From Rhizomys pruinosus (lineage: Eukaryota; Chordata; Mammalia; Rodentia; Spalacidae), in NCBI GenBank assembly GCA_009823505.1, contig VZQC01007129.1, positions 1,260,240 to 1,324,239 on the forward strand: 64,000 nucleotides of DNA. The letters run 5' to 3'. Under the pieces are notes generated by a model, which saw only the letters and a program-made list of their open reading frames with translations, was not told the origin of the DNA and made no database searches. The position numbers and the translations under genes are program-made. Each line of letters opens with the position of its first letter. Position 1 is the first letter of the stretch. Shown piece after piece: positions 12,114 to 23,345 of the stretch.

Positions 12114-12355
12114 TTGGTGTGGCCATGCCATGGTATGCTTGTGGAGGTCAGAAGACTACTCTCTTTCACCTTATGTGAATTCCAGGAATTGAACTCAGAT
12201 GGACAGGCTTGTGCAGCAAGCACCTTTACACACTGGGCCATTTCATGGGCACTTCTTTTGAGAAAGGATCTCATTGAGTAGACCAGGCAGGTCTCAAACT
12301 CATGATCCTCCTGCTTGGATCTATGGGTGTCAGCCACCACACCCAGTCCTTCATA
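12040..12355 (-). mobile_element. B4-type composite SINE, minus orientation, with (TG)n
   Basis: Order on this strand: a (TG)n run (12078-12112), 'gtggaggtcagaagactact', 'gaactcagatgga', 'agcaagcacctttacacact', then a B1-like half ('gtagaccaggcaggtctcaa', 'cagccaccacaccc'). This matches a reversed B4 element, which joins an ID-like and a B1-like half. Confidence 0.7.
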
Positions 12356-12984
12356 CTTTTTAATTGGCTAATTTAGTCCCTTTACTGTAAAGTCAGTGAA
12401 ATTACTGACACAGTTTCACCTGCTTCTTCTGTCTTGTTTTATACTTTACATTTTCCCTACTCTATCCAAATGTTCGCCATCTTTTCTTGCTTGTTTGAAG
12501 CTGCCTTTTTTCTTTATTCTCTTTCCTTTGTATCGTATGGAATTTCTATCCTCTATTTTTTTAAAGCTATCCAAAACATTTTGACATGCATGGCTGAAAA
12601 GTTTGGTTGCATGGGAGCCCTCCCTCCTTCACCTAGCCTTTCCTTTGCACCAAACCATGCTGGGAGTCCCGCACTGTGTGGATTCTATTATCCACTTAGT
12701 GATACGAGGCTTTATATTTCTTGGCAACTTCCATATATGACAGCTCGTTTTTGCCTTGAGCCCCAACACTTGGAACAAGACAATGTTAACTGGGCCCTAG
12801 AACACAGAATGAGGTGGGTGTCTGCCAGCCAGCGCACGCTCATCCTGATGCCTACTGTCTTGACCCTTCAACCACCTTCTCTTACAGCAGCGCTTTGCTT
12901 CTTCCTTGAGATCGAGCTTTCTCCACATTTTGTCCATGCGGAAGAGGTGAGGCTGCCCTCTTTCCCTTTGTTCTGCCTCTTTAA
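12356..12984. other. Non-coding, partly pyrimidine-rich spacer
   Basis: No gene recognised. The part at 12830-12960 has the composition of an old LINE 3' end (L2-like) but I cannot name it firmly. Confidence 0.4.
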
Positions 12985-14410
12985 AATTTTTTTATGTTTA
13001 TGAGTATATTTCCTGCATGTATGTAAGTGCAACTATGCTGTGAATGTCTTTAAGTGTACCTATGCTGTGGATATATGAAAGTGTACCCGTGCTGTGAATG
13101 TATGCAAGTGTACCCGGGCTGTGAATGTATGTAAGTATACCTGTGCTGTGAAGGCATGTAAGTGTACCCATGCTGTGAATGTATACAAGTGTACCTGGGC
13201 TGTGAATGTATGTAAGTGTACCTATGCTGTGGATATATGAAAGTGTACCCATGCTGTGAATGTATGCAAGTGTACCCGGGCTGTGAATGTATGTAAGTGT
13301 ACCCGTGCTGTGAATGTATGCAAGTGTACCCGTGCTGTGAATGTATGCAAGTGTACTTGTGCTGTGAATGTATGCAAGTGTACCCGGGCTGTGAATGTAT
13401 GTAAGTGTACCCGTGCTGTGAATGTATGCAAGTGTATCCGGGCTGTGAATGTATGTAAGTGTACCTGTGCTGTGAATGTATGTAAGTGTACCTGTGCTGT
13501 GAATGTATGTAAGTGTACCTGTGCTGTGAATGTATGTAAGTGTACCCGTGCTGTGAATGTATGTAAGTGTACCTGTGCTGTGAATGTATGTAAGTGTACC
13601 CGTGCTGTGAATGTATGTAAGTGTACCTGTGCTGTGAATGTATGTAAGTGTACCCGTGCTGTGAATGTATGTAAGTGTACCTGTGCTGTGAATGTATGTA
13701 AGTGTACCCGTGCTGTGAATGTATGTAAGTGTACCTGTGCTGTGAATGTATGTAAGTGTACCCGTGCTGTGAATGTATGTAAGTGTACCTGTGCTGTGAA
13801 TGTATGTAAGTGTACCCGTGCTGTGAATGTATGTAAGTGTACCTGTGCTGTGAATGTATGCAAGTGTACCTGTGCTGTGAATGTATGTAAGTGTACCTGT
13901 GCTGTGAATGTATGTAAGTGTACCCGTGCTGTGAATGTATGTAAGTGTACCTGTGCTGTGAATGTATGCAAGTGTACCCGTGCTGTGAATGTATGCAAGT
14001 GTACCGTGCTGTGAATGTATGTAAGTGTACCTGTGCTGTGAATGTATGTAAGTGTACCCATGCTGTGAATGTATGTAAGTGTACCTGTGCTGTGAATGTA
14101 TGCAAGTGTACCCGTACTGTGAATGTATGTAAGTGCACCCGTGCTGTGAATGTATGTAAGTGTACCTGTGCTGTGAAGGCATGTAAGTGTACCCGTGCTG
14201 TGAACGTATGTAAGTGTACCCATGCTGTGAGTGTATGTAAATGTACTTGTGCTGTGAAATGCCCGAAGAGGACAGAAGGGGGGTATTGGATCTCCTGGTA
14301 ACGTAATTATAGGTAGTTGTTAGCTGCCATGTAGGTGCTGGGATTTGAACCCAAGTCCTCTGGAAGAGCAGTCAGTGCTCTTAACCATTGTGGCATCTCT
14401 CCAGTTGCTA
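12985..14410 (-). mobile_element. B3 SINE (minus) interrupted by expansion of its own internal segment
   Basis: The left edge reads 'ttatgtttatgagtatattt' and then 'ctgcatgtatgtaag', the usual tail side of a reversed B3. The right side reads 'tattggatctcctgg', 'gccatgtaggtgctggga', 'cttaaccattgtggcatctc', the head side. Together they form one B3 element with a 1.24-kb array in the middle. An unexpanded B3 at 52285-52515 in the same orientation has 'tgtatgtaagtataccatg' in one copy at the matching place. Confidence 0.8.
13018..14259. repeat. 27-bp minisatellite, about 46 units
   Basis: Unit TGTATGTAAGTGTACC followed by YGTGCTGTGAA. Variation between units is by substitution (C/T at the 17th base, T/C in ATGT/ATGC, rare one-base losses near 14004), unlike the indel-ridden copy at 4941-10380. 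Because 27 is a multiple of three, long artefactual frames run through it on both strands (up to 394 codons on minus). None is credible as a gene. Confidence 0.95.
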
Positions 14411-16048
14411 CTCTGCCTCTTGGTGGGTTACTTACAGTTGGTTTCAAGGTAGACCCTAAATCCAACTCATTCAATGAAACTTAAGCCTGAAACTTTTATT
14501 GGAACAATAGAAGGAAGTATTTTTCCACTGGGGGTGAAATGATAGTGAGCTGGGGCCTGCTGGAGGTCACACGGGGAGAATGTGAGAATGATACGTGTTG
14601 ACGGTGGGAAGCTGTGTGGAGAGCTGTTGAAACACAAGTTCCTGACAACCTTTGAGCATCTTTGTCCAGCCATAATTCTGAGTCCTTTAACCACCCATCA
14701 TCCTCTTTAAACTGAGTTTTTCCTAGTTGCACTTAACAGTGTCCAGACTAACAACATTCCTAAATAAATGTTTTTTGAATCAGAACTTTCACATTGAGAG
14801 TGTTAAAATATATTCACCCACCAGGGGTCAGAATCAGCATCAGGGCTACTCCACATGAGAAACCTCCCCTCCGGTTCTCTCTAAACCTCAGATTTCTCTC
14901 TGAGAAAAACAGCTACAGCACCCCAGGACCACGGTAAGGGTCAGGTAGTGAGCACCAGGACCCTCTTCCATCGCTGGAGGCGCCTGCTTCTATCACCTAG
15001 TACCAAACAAAACCTTCACCTGCTATAACTCGTGTTTGTGCTTTGCATGTTATTCACACTGTTGGACAATGCCTTATGTTCATGGTGATGGGTTCAAACC
15101 TAAGGCCTCACCCATTCTATATAGATGCTCTGCCATAGAATTATGGTCCTAGGCTTCAATTTATTTTTTGATGACCAATTTCTATTCCTGTTTCAAGACT
15201 TTTCAGTCTTGAAACTCCTTTGGTGCTGTCTCTGAAGTTTCCCAAAATTGACTCCTTCCTGTTTGGACAGACATTCTGCCCCAACACTTATATATTTTCA
15301 CATATGAAGTGGAGGAGGGTCCCTGGAGCACCCCAGGAAGGGTCTTTCTCACACCATGATCTCTGTGAAACTCCAGGTGACCCTCTCTTCAGGCCACACT
15401 TAGTTTGGGGTTGATTTAAAATACTGTGTGAATGAGAAATTCGAGGACACTCAGCTATCTGGAAGCCATCGGCCGGTCGTTTTGTTTCCTACAACAACCC
15501 AAATGACCTAATATGCTGAAATGACAAAACTTGGGCCTTCTGCTCATGAATGGTTTTTCTAATGATTTTCTTGTCTACCATGAGGCCCTGCTCTGGAGGA
15601 GTGGAGGTTTGGGGCAGGCTTGATTGGCAGAGGAGCCACCCAACCTGAAGTGTCCACAGTGGAGCGTGCCTTCTGTCCTCCATAACAGCTGTGAAGAGCA
15701 AGCTGGTATGGGCAACTCGAGCAAAGATCTCCTGGCAAAATCTTGTGAACACCTGGAGTTCATATGTGTAAACATATGTGCAAACATCCCTGAAACACCT
15801 TAGGATTTACTGAGAGCATCAGAAAATCACACATCCTTACTTTAATTTTTCCCCCCATAAGAAGGTAAATAGATTAGGAGAGCTTGGAAGCTTTAAGCCT
15901 CTAAAGGATGTCTAGTTAGGGTTCTGCAGAGCACGCATCCTAAATATCTGTGAGCACAGCCTGGTACCAGACAAGGACCTGGTACAGAGAACACTGGTTG
16001 TGAGTCCAGCTGCTGCCTGAGAACTGTTCTGGTAGGTCAGCAAAATGA
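14411..16048. other. Non-coding sequence right of the minisatellite
   Basis: No gene recognised. 15085-15165 ('gggttcaaacctaaggcctc', 'tgctctgccatagaatta') resembles a reversed ID-type SINE head. The rest appears unique. Confidence 0.45.
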
Positions 16049-16202
16049 CTGGGGCTGGTGGGATGGCTCAGCAAGGAAAGGTGCCAAGCCCAAAGATCTG
16101 AGTTTATCCCTGGGACCCATGAGAACCAGCTCCCGTAAGCTGTCTTAGACTTAATAAACAATAACATGGCGCACCCATGTGCATGCACATGCATACACCA
16201 CA

Positions 16203-16239
<37 letters not shown>
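16049..16239 (+). mobile_element. B4-type SINE, plus orientation, ending in (CA)n
   Basis: Begins 'ggggctggtgggatggctca', continues through 'gtgccaagcccaaagatctg' and 'gagtttatccctgggaccca', then 'gtgcatgcacatgcatac' and a (CA)n run at 16198-16239. The layout is that of B4/ID_B1 elements. Confidence 0.7.
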
Positions 16240-16240
<1 letters not shown>

Positions 16241-17574
16241 GATTGCCAGGAAGCAGGACTTGCTGAGGTCCCGAGCTGGATCTATTCCCTGCAAAGGATC
16301 AAGTTTTCACACACCATGAACTGAGGATGCAGGTGGGTGCAGACGCCCCTAAACACTCGTATCAAAGGCCACTCTGAGCCCCTGACCACCTGACTGCAAA
16401 GCAGTCTTTCCCATATGACTTGCTGCTTCCGGGGGGGCAGGCGATATGCATGTGACAGAGTGGTACCAACAGGTCAGCCTGGGAGATGCCAAGGTAGTCT
16501 GGACAGAATGACTCATGTGTCACAGCACAAGTAGGTCAGCAGCTGTGGCACAGCCTGGAAGAGGCATCTGTGAGCAGATGGAACCTGTGGGTGGGCAAAT
16601 GCAAAGAGAAATGAACCTAAGGGTTTGTACACATGTGTGGCTGGGTTTGTCCACACATAAACGTGATGTGTCAGTGCCTGGGAGTACATGGTTAGGTGGG
16701 CCTGTGAGTACGTGTGGACGTCTGTCATCAGAGTTCACTGTGTGGCACAGAAGCCAATTCATGGTTGGGGTTTGATGAGTGAGTAGCTGTGCTCTGAGGA
16801 CACGGAAGGGAGATGTCCACTTGAGAAGGACGAGAGACAGAAAGGGTTCCATTGCCAACAGGATGGTCTCCATTGTGGTATGATCTCACAAGAAGTGGAG
16901 AGCTACTGGCGGAGCAGAGGAGTTTCAGGAATTGGCTAACATACCTGGCACCCTTGGGACCAATTCTGGGCACTGAGGGGACAGCAACCATAGAAGGTCA
17001 CTGTCCACTAAGTAACTCCTGCACACCAGGTCTAGTCTCAAGCATTCCCATGCTGGCTCAGTTAATTCTCACACAAATGGATGTCACTCTCTTCTTCATA
17101 TGGAGGAGCCAGGAAACATGCTAAGGTAACATGGCTGGCTATGCTCTGCACATGAGTAGCATGCTCATGGGAGGGGAGGTGAAGGCACAGGGAGCCCCGA
17201 TTCCTCCTCCCCATCTCCTGCCCCTGTGTCACTCATTTCCTGCTGCTGTGCTGGGCTGATAAACCATAAAATGAGAATGGTCCTGGATAGGCACTCATGC
17301 ATTTCCCTTCACTGCCCCATGCGGTGTGCAGGATACGTTTGCCATATTACCCCTAAGAAGATGAGGAACTGGGACTCAAACAACTTCAGTTACTCTCCCA
17401 AGGGCTCACAGCATATGAGGAAGGGACACAGCCTCCAGAAAGCCTGCTGCACCCCAGTTCCCTGCCCCTCATGCTTTCTTTAGGATGCATGTGGCAGGGT
17501 TGGGAGGGGCTGTTCGGTCCCATCCCTCTGAGATATGGGTCTCACTCAGGTCTCCTCAGCCCTAGTCTTTCACT
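16240..17574. other. Non-coding; one MIR trace
   Basis: No gene recognised. About 17030-17125 has MIR-like composition ('ttaattctcacacaaatgga', then an 'aggagccaggaaac' stretch). Confidence 0.4.
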
Positions 17575-17715
17575 CACCCTATTCTTTATTGTGTTGCTGT
17601 ATGCATTTGTGCATGTGGAGGTCAGAGGACAATTTGCAGGAATTAAGTTTTTTCTTCCCCTATGTTGCTCTCATGAATCAAACTCAGGTCACCTATACTG
17701 AGCCATTGTGTAGTC
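17575..17715 (-). mobile_element. B4/RSINE-type fragment, minus orientation
   Basis: Contains 'gtgcatgtggaggtcagagg', 'acaatttgcaggaatt', 'aatcaaactcaggtcacc' and 'actgagccattgtg' in the order of a reversed B4 head. Confidence 0.55.
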
Positions 17716-20350
17716 TTCAGGGTTGAATATTTAAGATGAAGGTGATCCTGGGCTCTCTGTCAACTCGTGCTAGTGGCTACCTTATGAAAAAGACCCCAAG
17801 ATATCTGAGGCAATCCCCAAAGCTCATTCCCCTACTCATTACACCGCATCCTCACAAACAGACAGAAGGGCATGCTACTCCATCACTGGGGAACCTGTAG
17901 CTTGGAGAGGCTTGTTGTTCGATCCAGCTCTGAAGCTCTGTGAACTAGGCCAGATCCTGGGTGCCCATGCTAGTCTATTTGCTCTGAGACCTTGAAGGTG
18001 AGCCAGGGCTTCCCCCTCCGATATCTCCTCTTTGGCTCCGTCAGAGACTCTTGCCCCTTCCCCTGTCCCTACTGCCCATCTTTAAAGTCCAGTGGTCCCT
18101 TCTGTTCTATGCCTTCTGCCATAGTTAGCCACCTACACACCACATCCAGGATCTTATTGACGATGTGGTTTTGAGGAAGTGATACCTTCCCATTGTCGCT
18201 ACCTATAGGGAGTCTTGTACAGTCCGCCCCGAAAGACAAGAAGTGGAGCAAAGGTCCTAAAATATCCCTTCCCTTGGGCCAGTAACTCTGTTTCCAGAAA
18301 CTCGGTTTTTAGGAAAATAGTTTGAAAGAAATAGGAATGTTTCCTTGCATGGAGATGTTCATCATAGAGTTGCTTTGCAATAGCAAAACAGACTGAGCTA
18401 CGGCAGGCGAGGGCCTCCTGGAGTAACAGCCCCAGGGCCCTTCATGTCCTCTCCCAGCCAGCTGTGAGTCGATGGCCAGTGGGGGCTCCAGCTAGGCAAG
18501 TCACCATTTTTAGGCCTTTCTATTTATTTCAGTTAATCCTTTCAAAATTGGTAACTTTCCATTTTACAGATAGGAAAGTGAGGCCTGGAAAAGTAAGGAA
18601 ATGTGCTCCTACACAGTCTGGCCCCATGGGCTGAAACTTCTCTGGCATAGCAGTGATCACCAGTTACCATAAGTAGGTTGAACGGCAGTTAGTATGAGGT
18701 GCCTCCCAGGTAGGGCAGGGTGGCATACTAATGTGAGATGGCCTGCCCTGCTTGTCCACACCAGCACCATCCACACTAGTAAGGCAAGAACAGGGACAAT
18801 CTAGACAGATGCTAGATGCTCTGGTGAGTCAAGGGACATGGGGCTTGCAAGGGCCCCATTAGGGCAGTGCCGTGCCCCACCAGGTAGGAGGGGAATGTGG
18901 AAGGGGAGGAGCATTAGAAGCTAGAGTGGGCGCTTCCCCAAGCCTCTCCTTACGGTCAGAAGCGGACTGGGGGTGACGGGGGTTCACCAGAGGACGAGCT
19001 TGAGGGTCTGGCAGCACAGACACTTATGCAGCACTTCCTGTCCAACCTGCTTCAGAAGGGCCGAGAAGACCGTGTACCCTGATTCTCCTGTTTTGATTGG
19101 GGATGCAAAAATCCCTGGAGTCTCTGAATCTATGGTGAACCCCAGCTGAATCTGGGAGCCTACTTGTTAGGGGCGTTCTGAGAGTGAGATCTGTACTGAC
19201 TTATATTCTTGACCAGAGAGCTTAGGAGAAGGACAGCTGTGTGATTCAGGCCAGATCTCCCAACAGGGACAGGGATAGAGGGGCCCAGACAGCCTGGGGA
19301 ACTTACCCCAGAGGCTGGAGGTGGGGAGGGTCGGTCCTGTTCTGACTGTCTTCAGCATCCAGAGTCACTGGGGTCACAGATGGAAGTGACAGAGTTGCCT
19401 GACACTGGAAACTTAAGGTTTTTCTTCATCTGTGAAATCGTGGCCTGTCAGCTCCCTGTGTAGAATGAAAAGAAGACTTTTACAGCAGGGTTAGCCGCAT
19501 GTGGACGTGTGCTGACAGTCCCTCCCCTACACCCTGGAGGAAGTGCTGATATGATCACTCCACTTTTCAGACCAGAGCAGTTTCTGAGAGAGGGAGTAGT
19601 GCCCAGGTCAGCCAGCCACCCCTTGGCTGTGCAGAACTGTGACTTCAGGGGTTGGTGGCAACAAGAATGAGGATCGTCTATGACTTTCTATTGTAGATTC
19701 CATTTGAGCCAGAATTACCATGCCCTAAAAGAGGAAGCAGGGAGGCCTGGAAGATCATGAAACCCAAGACACTTATGAGAGTCACGAAGCTCAGGAAACT
19801 TTACTCTTGAGGTTATATGAAAACAATTATGTTGAGGAAGGAGGTTGGGGTGAGGGCCATGAGCTGTGCCAGGAGCTGCGGTGATCTGAGCTCTGCCATT
19901 CATGCTGGGGTGGGCTTTTAGTGATGCTCCTGAACCCCAAAGGTTCCACTGATTCCCCTGGATAGACTTGGATGGGATTGTTACTTGGGTCTACTGTTGC
20001 CCTCTGTGCCTGGGGTGATGCCAGGCCTTGGGTCATGATGGCCTGTAGGTAGTGTTCAAATGCAGAAGGACTGAGTCCTATCTGTGGAGTGTGATGCAGT
20101 CTGCCCCATGCGCTGTGGATGAGATGCAGTACAGCAGAGGGCAAGCAGACCTGTTGATGCCCCGTGGGAGTGCTCGCCACTCTTCAGCACTCGGAACAGG
20201 CTCTCTTCATTTCTTATCTCTAGGCAGGGAGGAAGTGGTCCTACTTGTCTGGAGCGCCCGGGAGATGGAGATACCTTGCAATGCTACCCCACCCTGGCCC
20301 CTGGCATGAGAACCCTGTGGCTCACTGTGTTTTTGCAGGGGCAGGAGCAG
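17716..20350. other. Non-coding sequence with scattered old repeats
   Basis: No gene recognised. 18290-18410 resembles an old L1 3' piece ('gatgttcatcatagagttg', then 'gcaatagcaaaa'). 18525-18625 is MIR-like ('ccattttacagataggaaag'), and so is 19545-19640. No open frame here has recognisable protein content. Confidence 0.4.
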
Positions 20351-20520
20351 GGGTCAGAAATATTAGGTCCTTTTTAAAGACAGGGAAATTGGGTCTCAGA
20401 GGACCTGTTGGGGTCATAGCCAGACAGCTCTACTGAGGCAGCAGAGGCATGCGGAAGTCAGGCTGCCTGTCGCCAGGTTGGGCCTCTTATCGCAGAGCCA
20501 CCTTGTGCCATGAGGTGCCC
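20350..20520. mobile_element. MIR-like fragment
   Basis: The string 'agacagggaaattgggtct' followed by 'catagccagacagctctac' follows the MIR core layout. Strongly diverged. Confidence 0.4.
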
Positions 20521-20929
20521 CGCCTGGCCCTGCTCTGGCACCTGCAGTTCATTGTGATAAGAGTGCATTCTAGTGCATTTGCCTCCTCATGCTAAGCAAT
20601 TCATTAGTATGTAAAACATAGGCCTCACTGTTCATGCCAGAGATCCTTGACACAACACAGTTGGGGTGTGGGCATAACTTAACTTCCTCATTAAGGGGTT
20701 ATATGTTATTATTGGAAGGCTCCCCAACTTTCAGATGAGGGATACAAGGTTCAGGGTCAGTACCCAACATGAGTACTTCAGCAGCAGAACCCAAAACTTT
20801 TCAGTTTCTCATTTGCAGAGAGTCTAAAGGGGAATGAAACCCACTACTGACCATGTGGCTGTGCTGACCACGTGTGCGTGCGTCTATGCTGGGTGCTGTG
20901 TGTGAACTGGTGCTAAATCTCAACCTAAT
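20521..20929. other. Non-coding; possible conserved element
   Basis: 20540-20640 is AT-balanced, free of recognisable repeats and contains homeodomain-like cores ('aagcaattcattagtatg'). Conservation cannot be tested here. Confidence 0.3.
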
Positions 20930-21030
20930 CCTTTTATGGAAGTGCTTTTACACCTGTTTTTCAGATGAGCAAACTGGGGCTCAGAGAGGGCAAGGCATGT
21001 GTGCAAGGCATGTGTTTAAGGCTATAGAAT
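20930..21030. mobile_element. MIR fragment
   Basis: 'cagatgagcaaactggggc' then 'tcagagagggcaagg' is the standard MIR motif order. Confidence 0.55.
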
Positions 21031-21058
21031 GAAGGGCTAGCAGGGCAATCACTTCCTA

Positions 21059-21706
21059 TCAGCACCAGCACCAGCACCAGCACAGCACCAGGACCAGCAC
21101 CAGCACTAGCATCAGCACCAGCACCAGCACTAGGACCAACACCAGCACCAGCACCAGGACCAGCACCAGGACCAGCACCAGCACCAGCACCAGCACCAGG
21201 ACCAGCACCAGCACCAGCACCAGCACCAGCACCAGCACCAGGACCAGCACCAGCACCAGGACCAGCACCAGCACCAGGACCAGGACCAGCACAAGGACCA
21301 GCACCAGCACCAGCACCAGCATCAGCACCAGGACCAGCATCAGCACCAGCACCAGCACCAGCACCAGCACCAGCACCAGCACCAGCACCAGCACCAGGAC
21401 CAGCACCAGCACCAGCACCAGGACCAGCACCAGAACCAGCACCAGGACCAGCACCAGCACCAGCATCAGGACCAGCACCAGCACCAGCATCAGTACCAGG
21501 ACCAGGACCAGCACCAGCACCAGGACCAGCACCAGGACCAGGACCAGCACCAGCATCAGCACCAGGACCAGCACCAGCATCAGCACCAGCACCAGCACCA
21601 GGACCAGCATCAGCACCAGCACCAGGACCAGCACCAGGACCAGCACCAGCACCAGCACCAGCATCAGCACCAGCATCAGCACCAGCACCAGCACTAGGAC
21701 CAGCAC
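21059..21706. repeat. Hexanucleotide array (CACCAG/GACCAG/CATCAG)n
   Basis: About 108 hexamers. CACCAG is the main unit, with interspersed GACCAG, CATCAG and a few TAGGAC or AAGGAC variants. The first units have one 3-base slip (near 21080). The frame encoding Leu-Val repeats on the minus strand is a by-product. Confidence 0.95.
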
Positions 21707-21785
21707 ATGATTGTCCAGCCCACTACTTCTTCATATTGAAGGCTAGAAAAAGAGTAGAGTTTCACGACCCATCAAAATGTTCTGG

Positions 21786-21951
21786 GCCGGCCCTGCTGGT
21801 TGAGGTGTGGTCCTGGGGAAGCCCCCGGAAGGAGCCGGCCCTGCTGGTTGAGGTATGGTCCTGGGGAAGCCCCCGGAAGGAGCCGGCCCTGCTGGTTTAG
21901 GTGTGGTCCTGGGGAAGCCCCCGGAAGGAGCTGGCCCTGCTGGTTTAGGTC
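21786..21951. repeat. 48-bp minisatellite, about 3.4 units
   Basis: CCCTGCTGGTTGAGG recurs at 21791, 21839, 21887 and (altered) 21935, exactly 48 bases apart. Unit copies differ by a few substitutions. It lies 80 bp beyond the hexamer array. Confidence 0.95.
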
Positions 21952-22325
21952 TCCTGAGCTGAACAGAAAAAAGGAATGGCACTTGGGTGGAATTAGTCAC
22001 AGAAGCCCTAAGAAACAACTCCAGGATGATGTCAGCAGGCAGGATACAGGGGACTTGTGAGGGACTGACGTGAGGTTGCTGCTTTTAAAAGCTCACTTTG
22101 TGTGATGGTGTGATGTGTGAGGAGACCTACAGGTGAGGTGTCACCTACAGGTGGGCTGCAGAAACAGCAAATAGAGCTGAGGAGCCAGCTCTCAGCCACG
22201 GGAAGGAAGGACCGGCCAGCTTGTCTACTCTCCCTCCTGAAGTCTCCACCTGGGCCAGCTGTGCCCTGGTCCTGTCCACTCATGACAGGCTGGATCATTC
22301 CCCTGCAGGCTTCTTGGCAATGTTA
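21952..22325. other. Non-coding spacer
   Basis: No gene or repeat recognised with confidence. Short direct repeat 'cacctacaggtg' type words around 22125-22155. Confidence 0.35.
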
Positions 22326-22340
22326 AAAGCTTTGAGCGAG

Positions 22341-22600
22341 GGACTGGAGAGATAGCCTAGTGGTTAAGAGCACCGACTGCTCTTGCAGAGGACCTGGGTT
22401 TGATCCCCAGCACCCACACTGCAGCCGAGAACTGTCTGTAACTCCAATTCCAGGAGAACTCCAGTTCCAGGGGAATCTGATGCCCTCTTCCAACCTCTGC
22501 GGCATTGCACGACACGGGTGCACAAACCTACATACAGACAGTACACTCATACACATACAAAAATAAATAAAATTAAAAAAATATATATTAAAAAAAAAAC
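22341..22600 (+). mobile_element. B2 SINE, plus orientation
   Basis: Begins GGACTGGAGAGATAGCCTAG, has the Pol III B box (GGTTTGATCCC), the internal duplication of the young B2 copies here, and an A-rich tail. Imperfect direct repeats AAAGCTTTGAGCGAG (22326-22340) and AAAGCTTTGAATGAG (22608-22622) flank it. Confidence 0.9.
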
Positions 22601-22622
22601 CTTTAAGAAAGCTTTGAATGAG

Positions 22623-23019
22623 TGCCAGTTCTTGCCCCTAGAAGAGGAGCAGGAAGGGCAAGCTATTAGTTAGCAGGGACTCTGGGAGCTGACCTTACTG
22701 CAGGACAGATGATGTCCCAACTGCCCTGGCAGCTTGCTGAGCCTCCTGCCACTGGTGAGCTGCTGGGCCCATCTGCCCTCTGCTCCCAGGAGCAGAAGAC
22801 ACCACAGCTGAGCCCTCTGGGAACTGAGCTCTGGGGAACGGAGCTCTGGCCCTTCCGTAGCTGCCGTCTGGACCAGGCAGGCACCACCTCTTAGCTGGTC
22901 TTGGCTTCTTTCCAGCGAACACTACAAAGATCAGAGGGAAACGTGGACACTCAGGCGCCCAGAACCCGAGAACACTCAGCAGTTGCAGCTGCTATTTCTT
23001 TGTTTCCCATAGATCTCAA
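22623..23019. other. Non-coding, GC-rich spacer
   Basis: No gene recognised. Contains a small internal near-repeat 'gaactgagctctgggg' and 'gaacggagctctggcc' around 22818-22852. Confidence 0.35.
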
Positions 23020-23345
23020 CTTCAGTGGAACTTGCTAGCTTGTGTCAGTTGGGGCAATTTTCTAGACTTATTGGAGCCTCAGTTTCCCATTATAAAGTAG
23101 AGATTAGGGTCTGGAGAGATGGCTTGCTGTTAAGAACATACATTATTTTTGCAGAGGACCTGAGTTTGGTCCCCAGCACCTGTATCAGACAGCTTACAGT
23201 ATGCCTGTCCCCCAGTTCTAGGGGAGCTGATGCCTGTTAGGTACCTGCACTCATGTTCACGGATGCACATTTATACACATAATTGGAGAAAATGAAGTGG
23301 AGATTAAGGATGACCCTGTTTCACAAGGTTGTTGTGTGAATGAAA
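23020..23345 (+). mobile_element. MIR split by a B3 SINE
   Basis: 'gagcctcagtttcccatta' and 'taaagtagagatta' at 23068-23106 continue at 23290 with 'gtggagattaaggatgaccc' and 'ggttgttgtgtgaatgaaat', which is the MIR order (GCCTCAGTTT... GGTTGTTGTGAGGATTAAAT). The B3 lies between the two halves. Confidence 0.6.
23107..23287 (+). mobile_element. B3 SINE, plus orientation
   Basis: Begins 'gggtctggagagatggctt', has 'ttgcagaggacctgagttt' and 'tccccagcacc', then 'agttctaggggagctgatgc' and a degraded tail. Near-direct repeats AGTAGAGATTA and AGTGGAGATTA bracket it. Confidence 0.75.

Noticed and set aside
12998..14223. Long minus-strand reading frames rich in YIHSTGTL-type repeats as a novel repeat protein
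   Set aside because: They exist in all three minus frames and one plus frame, are generated by the 27-bp unit, and lack a promoter or any non-repeat domain.
21059..21706. 215-codon Leu-Val repeat frame as a membrane protein
   Set aside because: Pure product of the CACCAG hexamer array.
22364..22566. Small frames shared by several loci (MYCLYVGLCTRVVQC-type)
   Set aside because: Translations of B2 SINEs; they recur at every B2 copy in the window.
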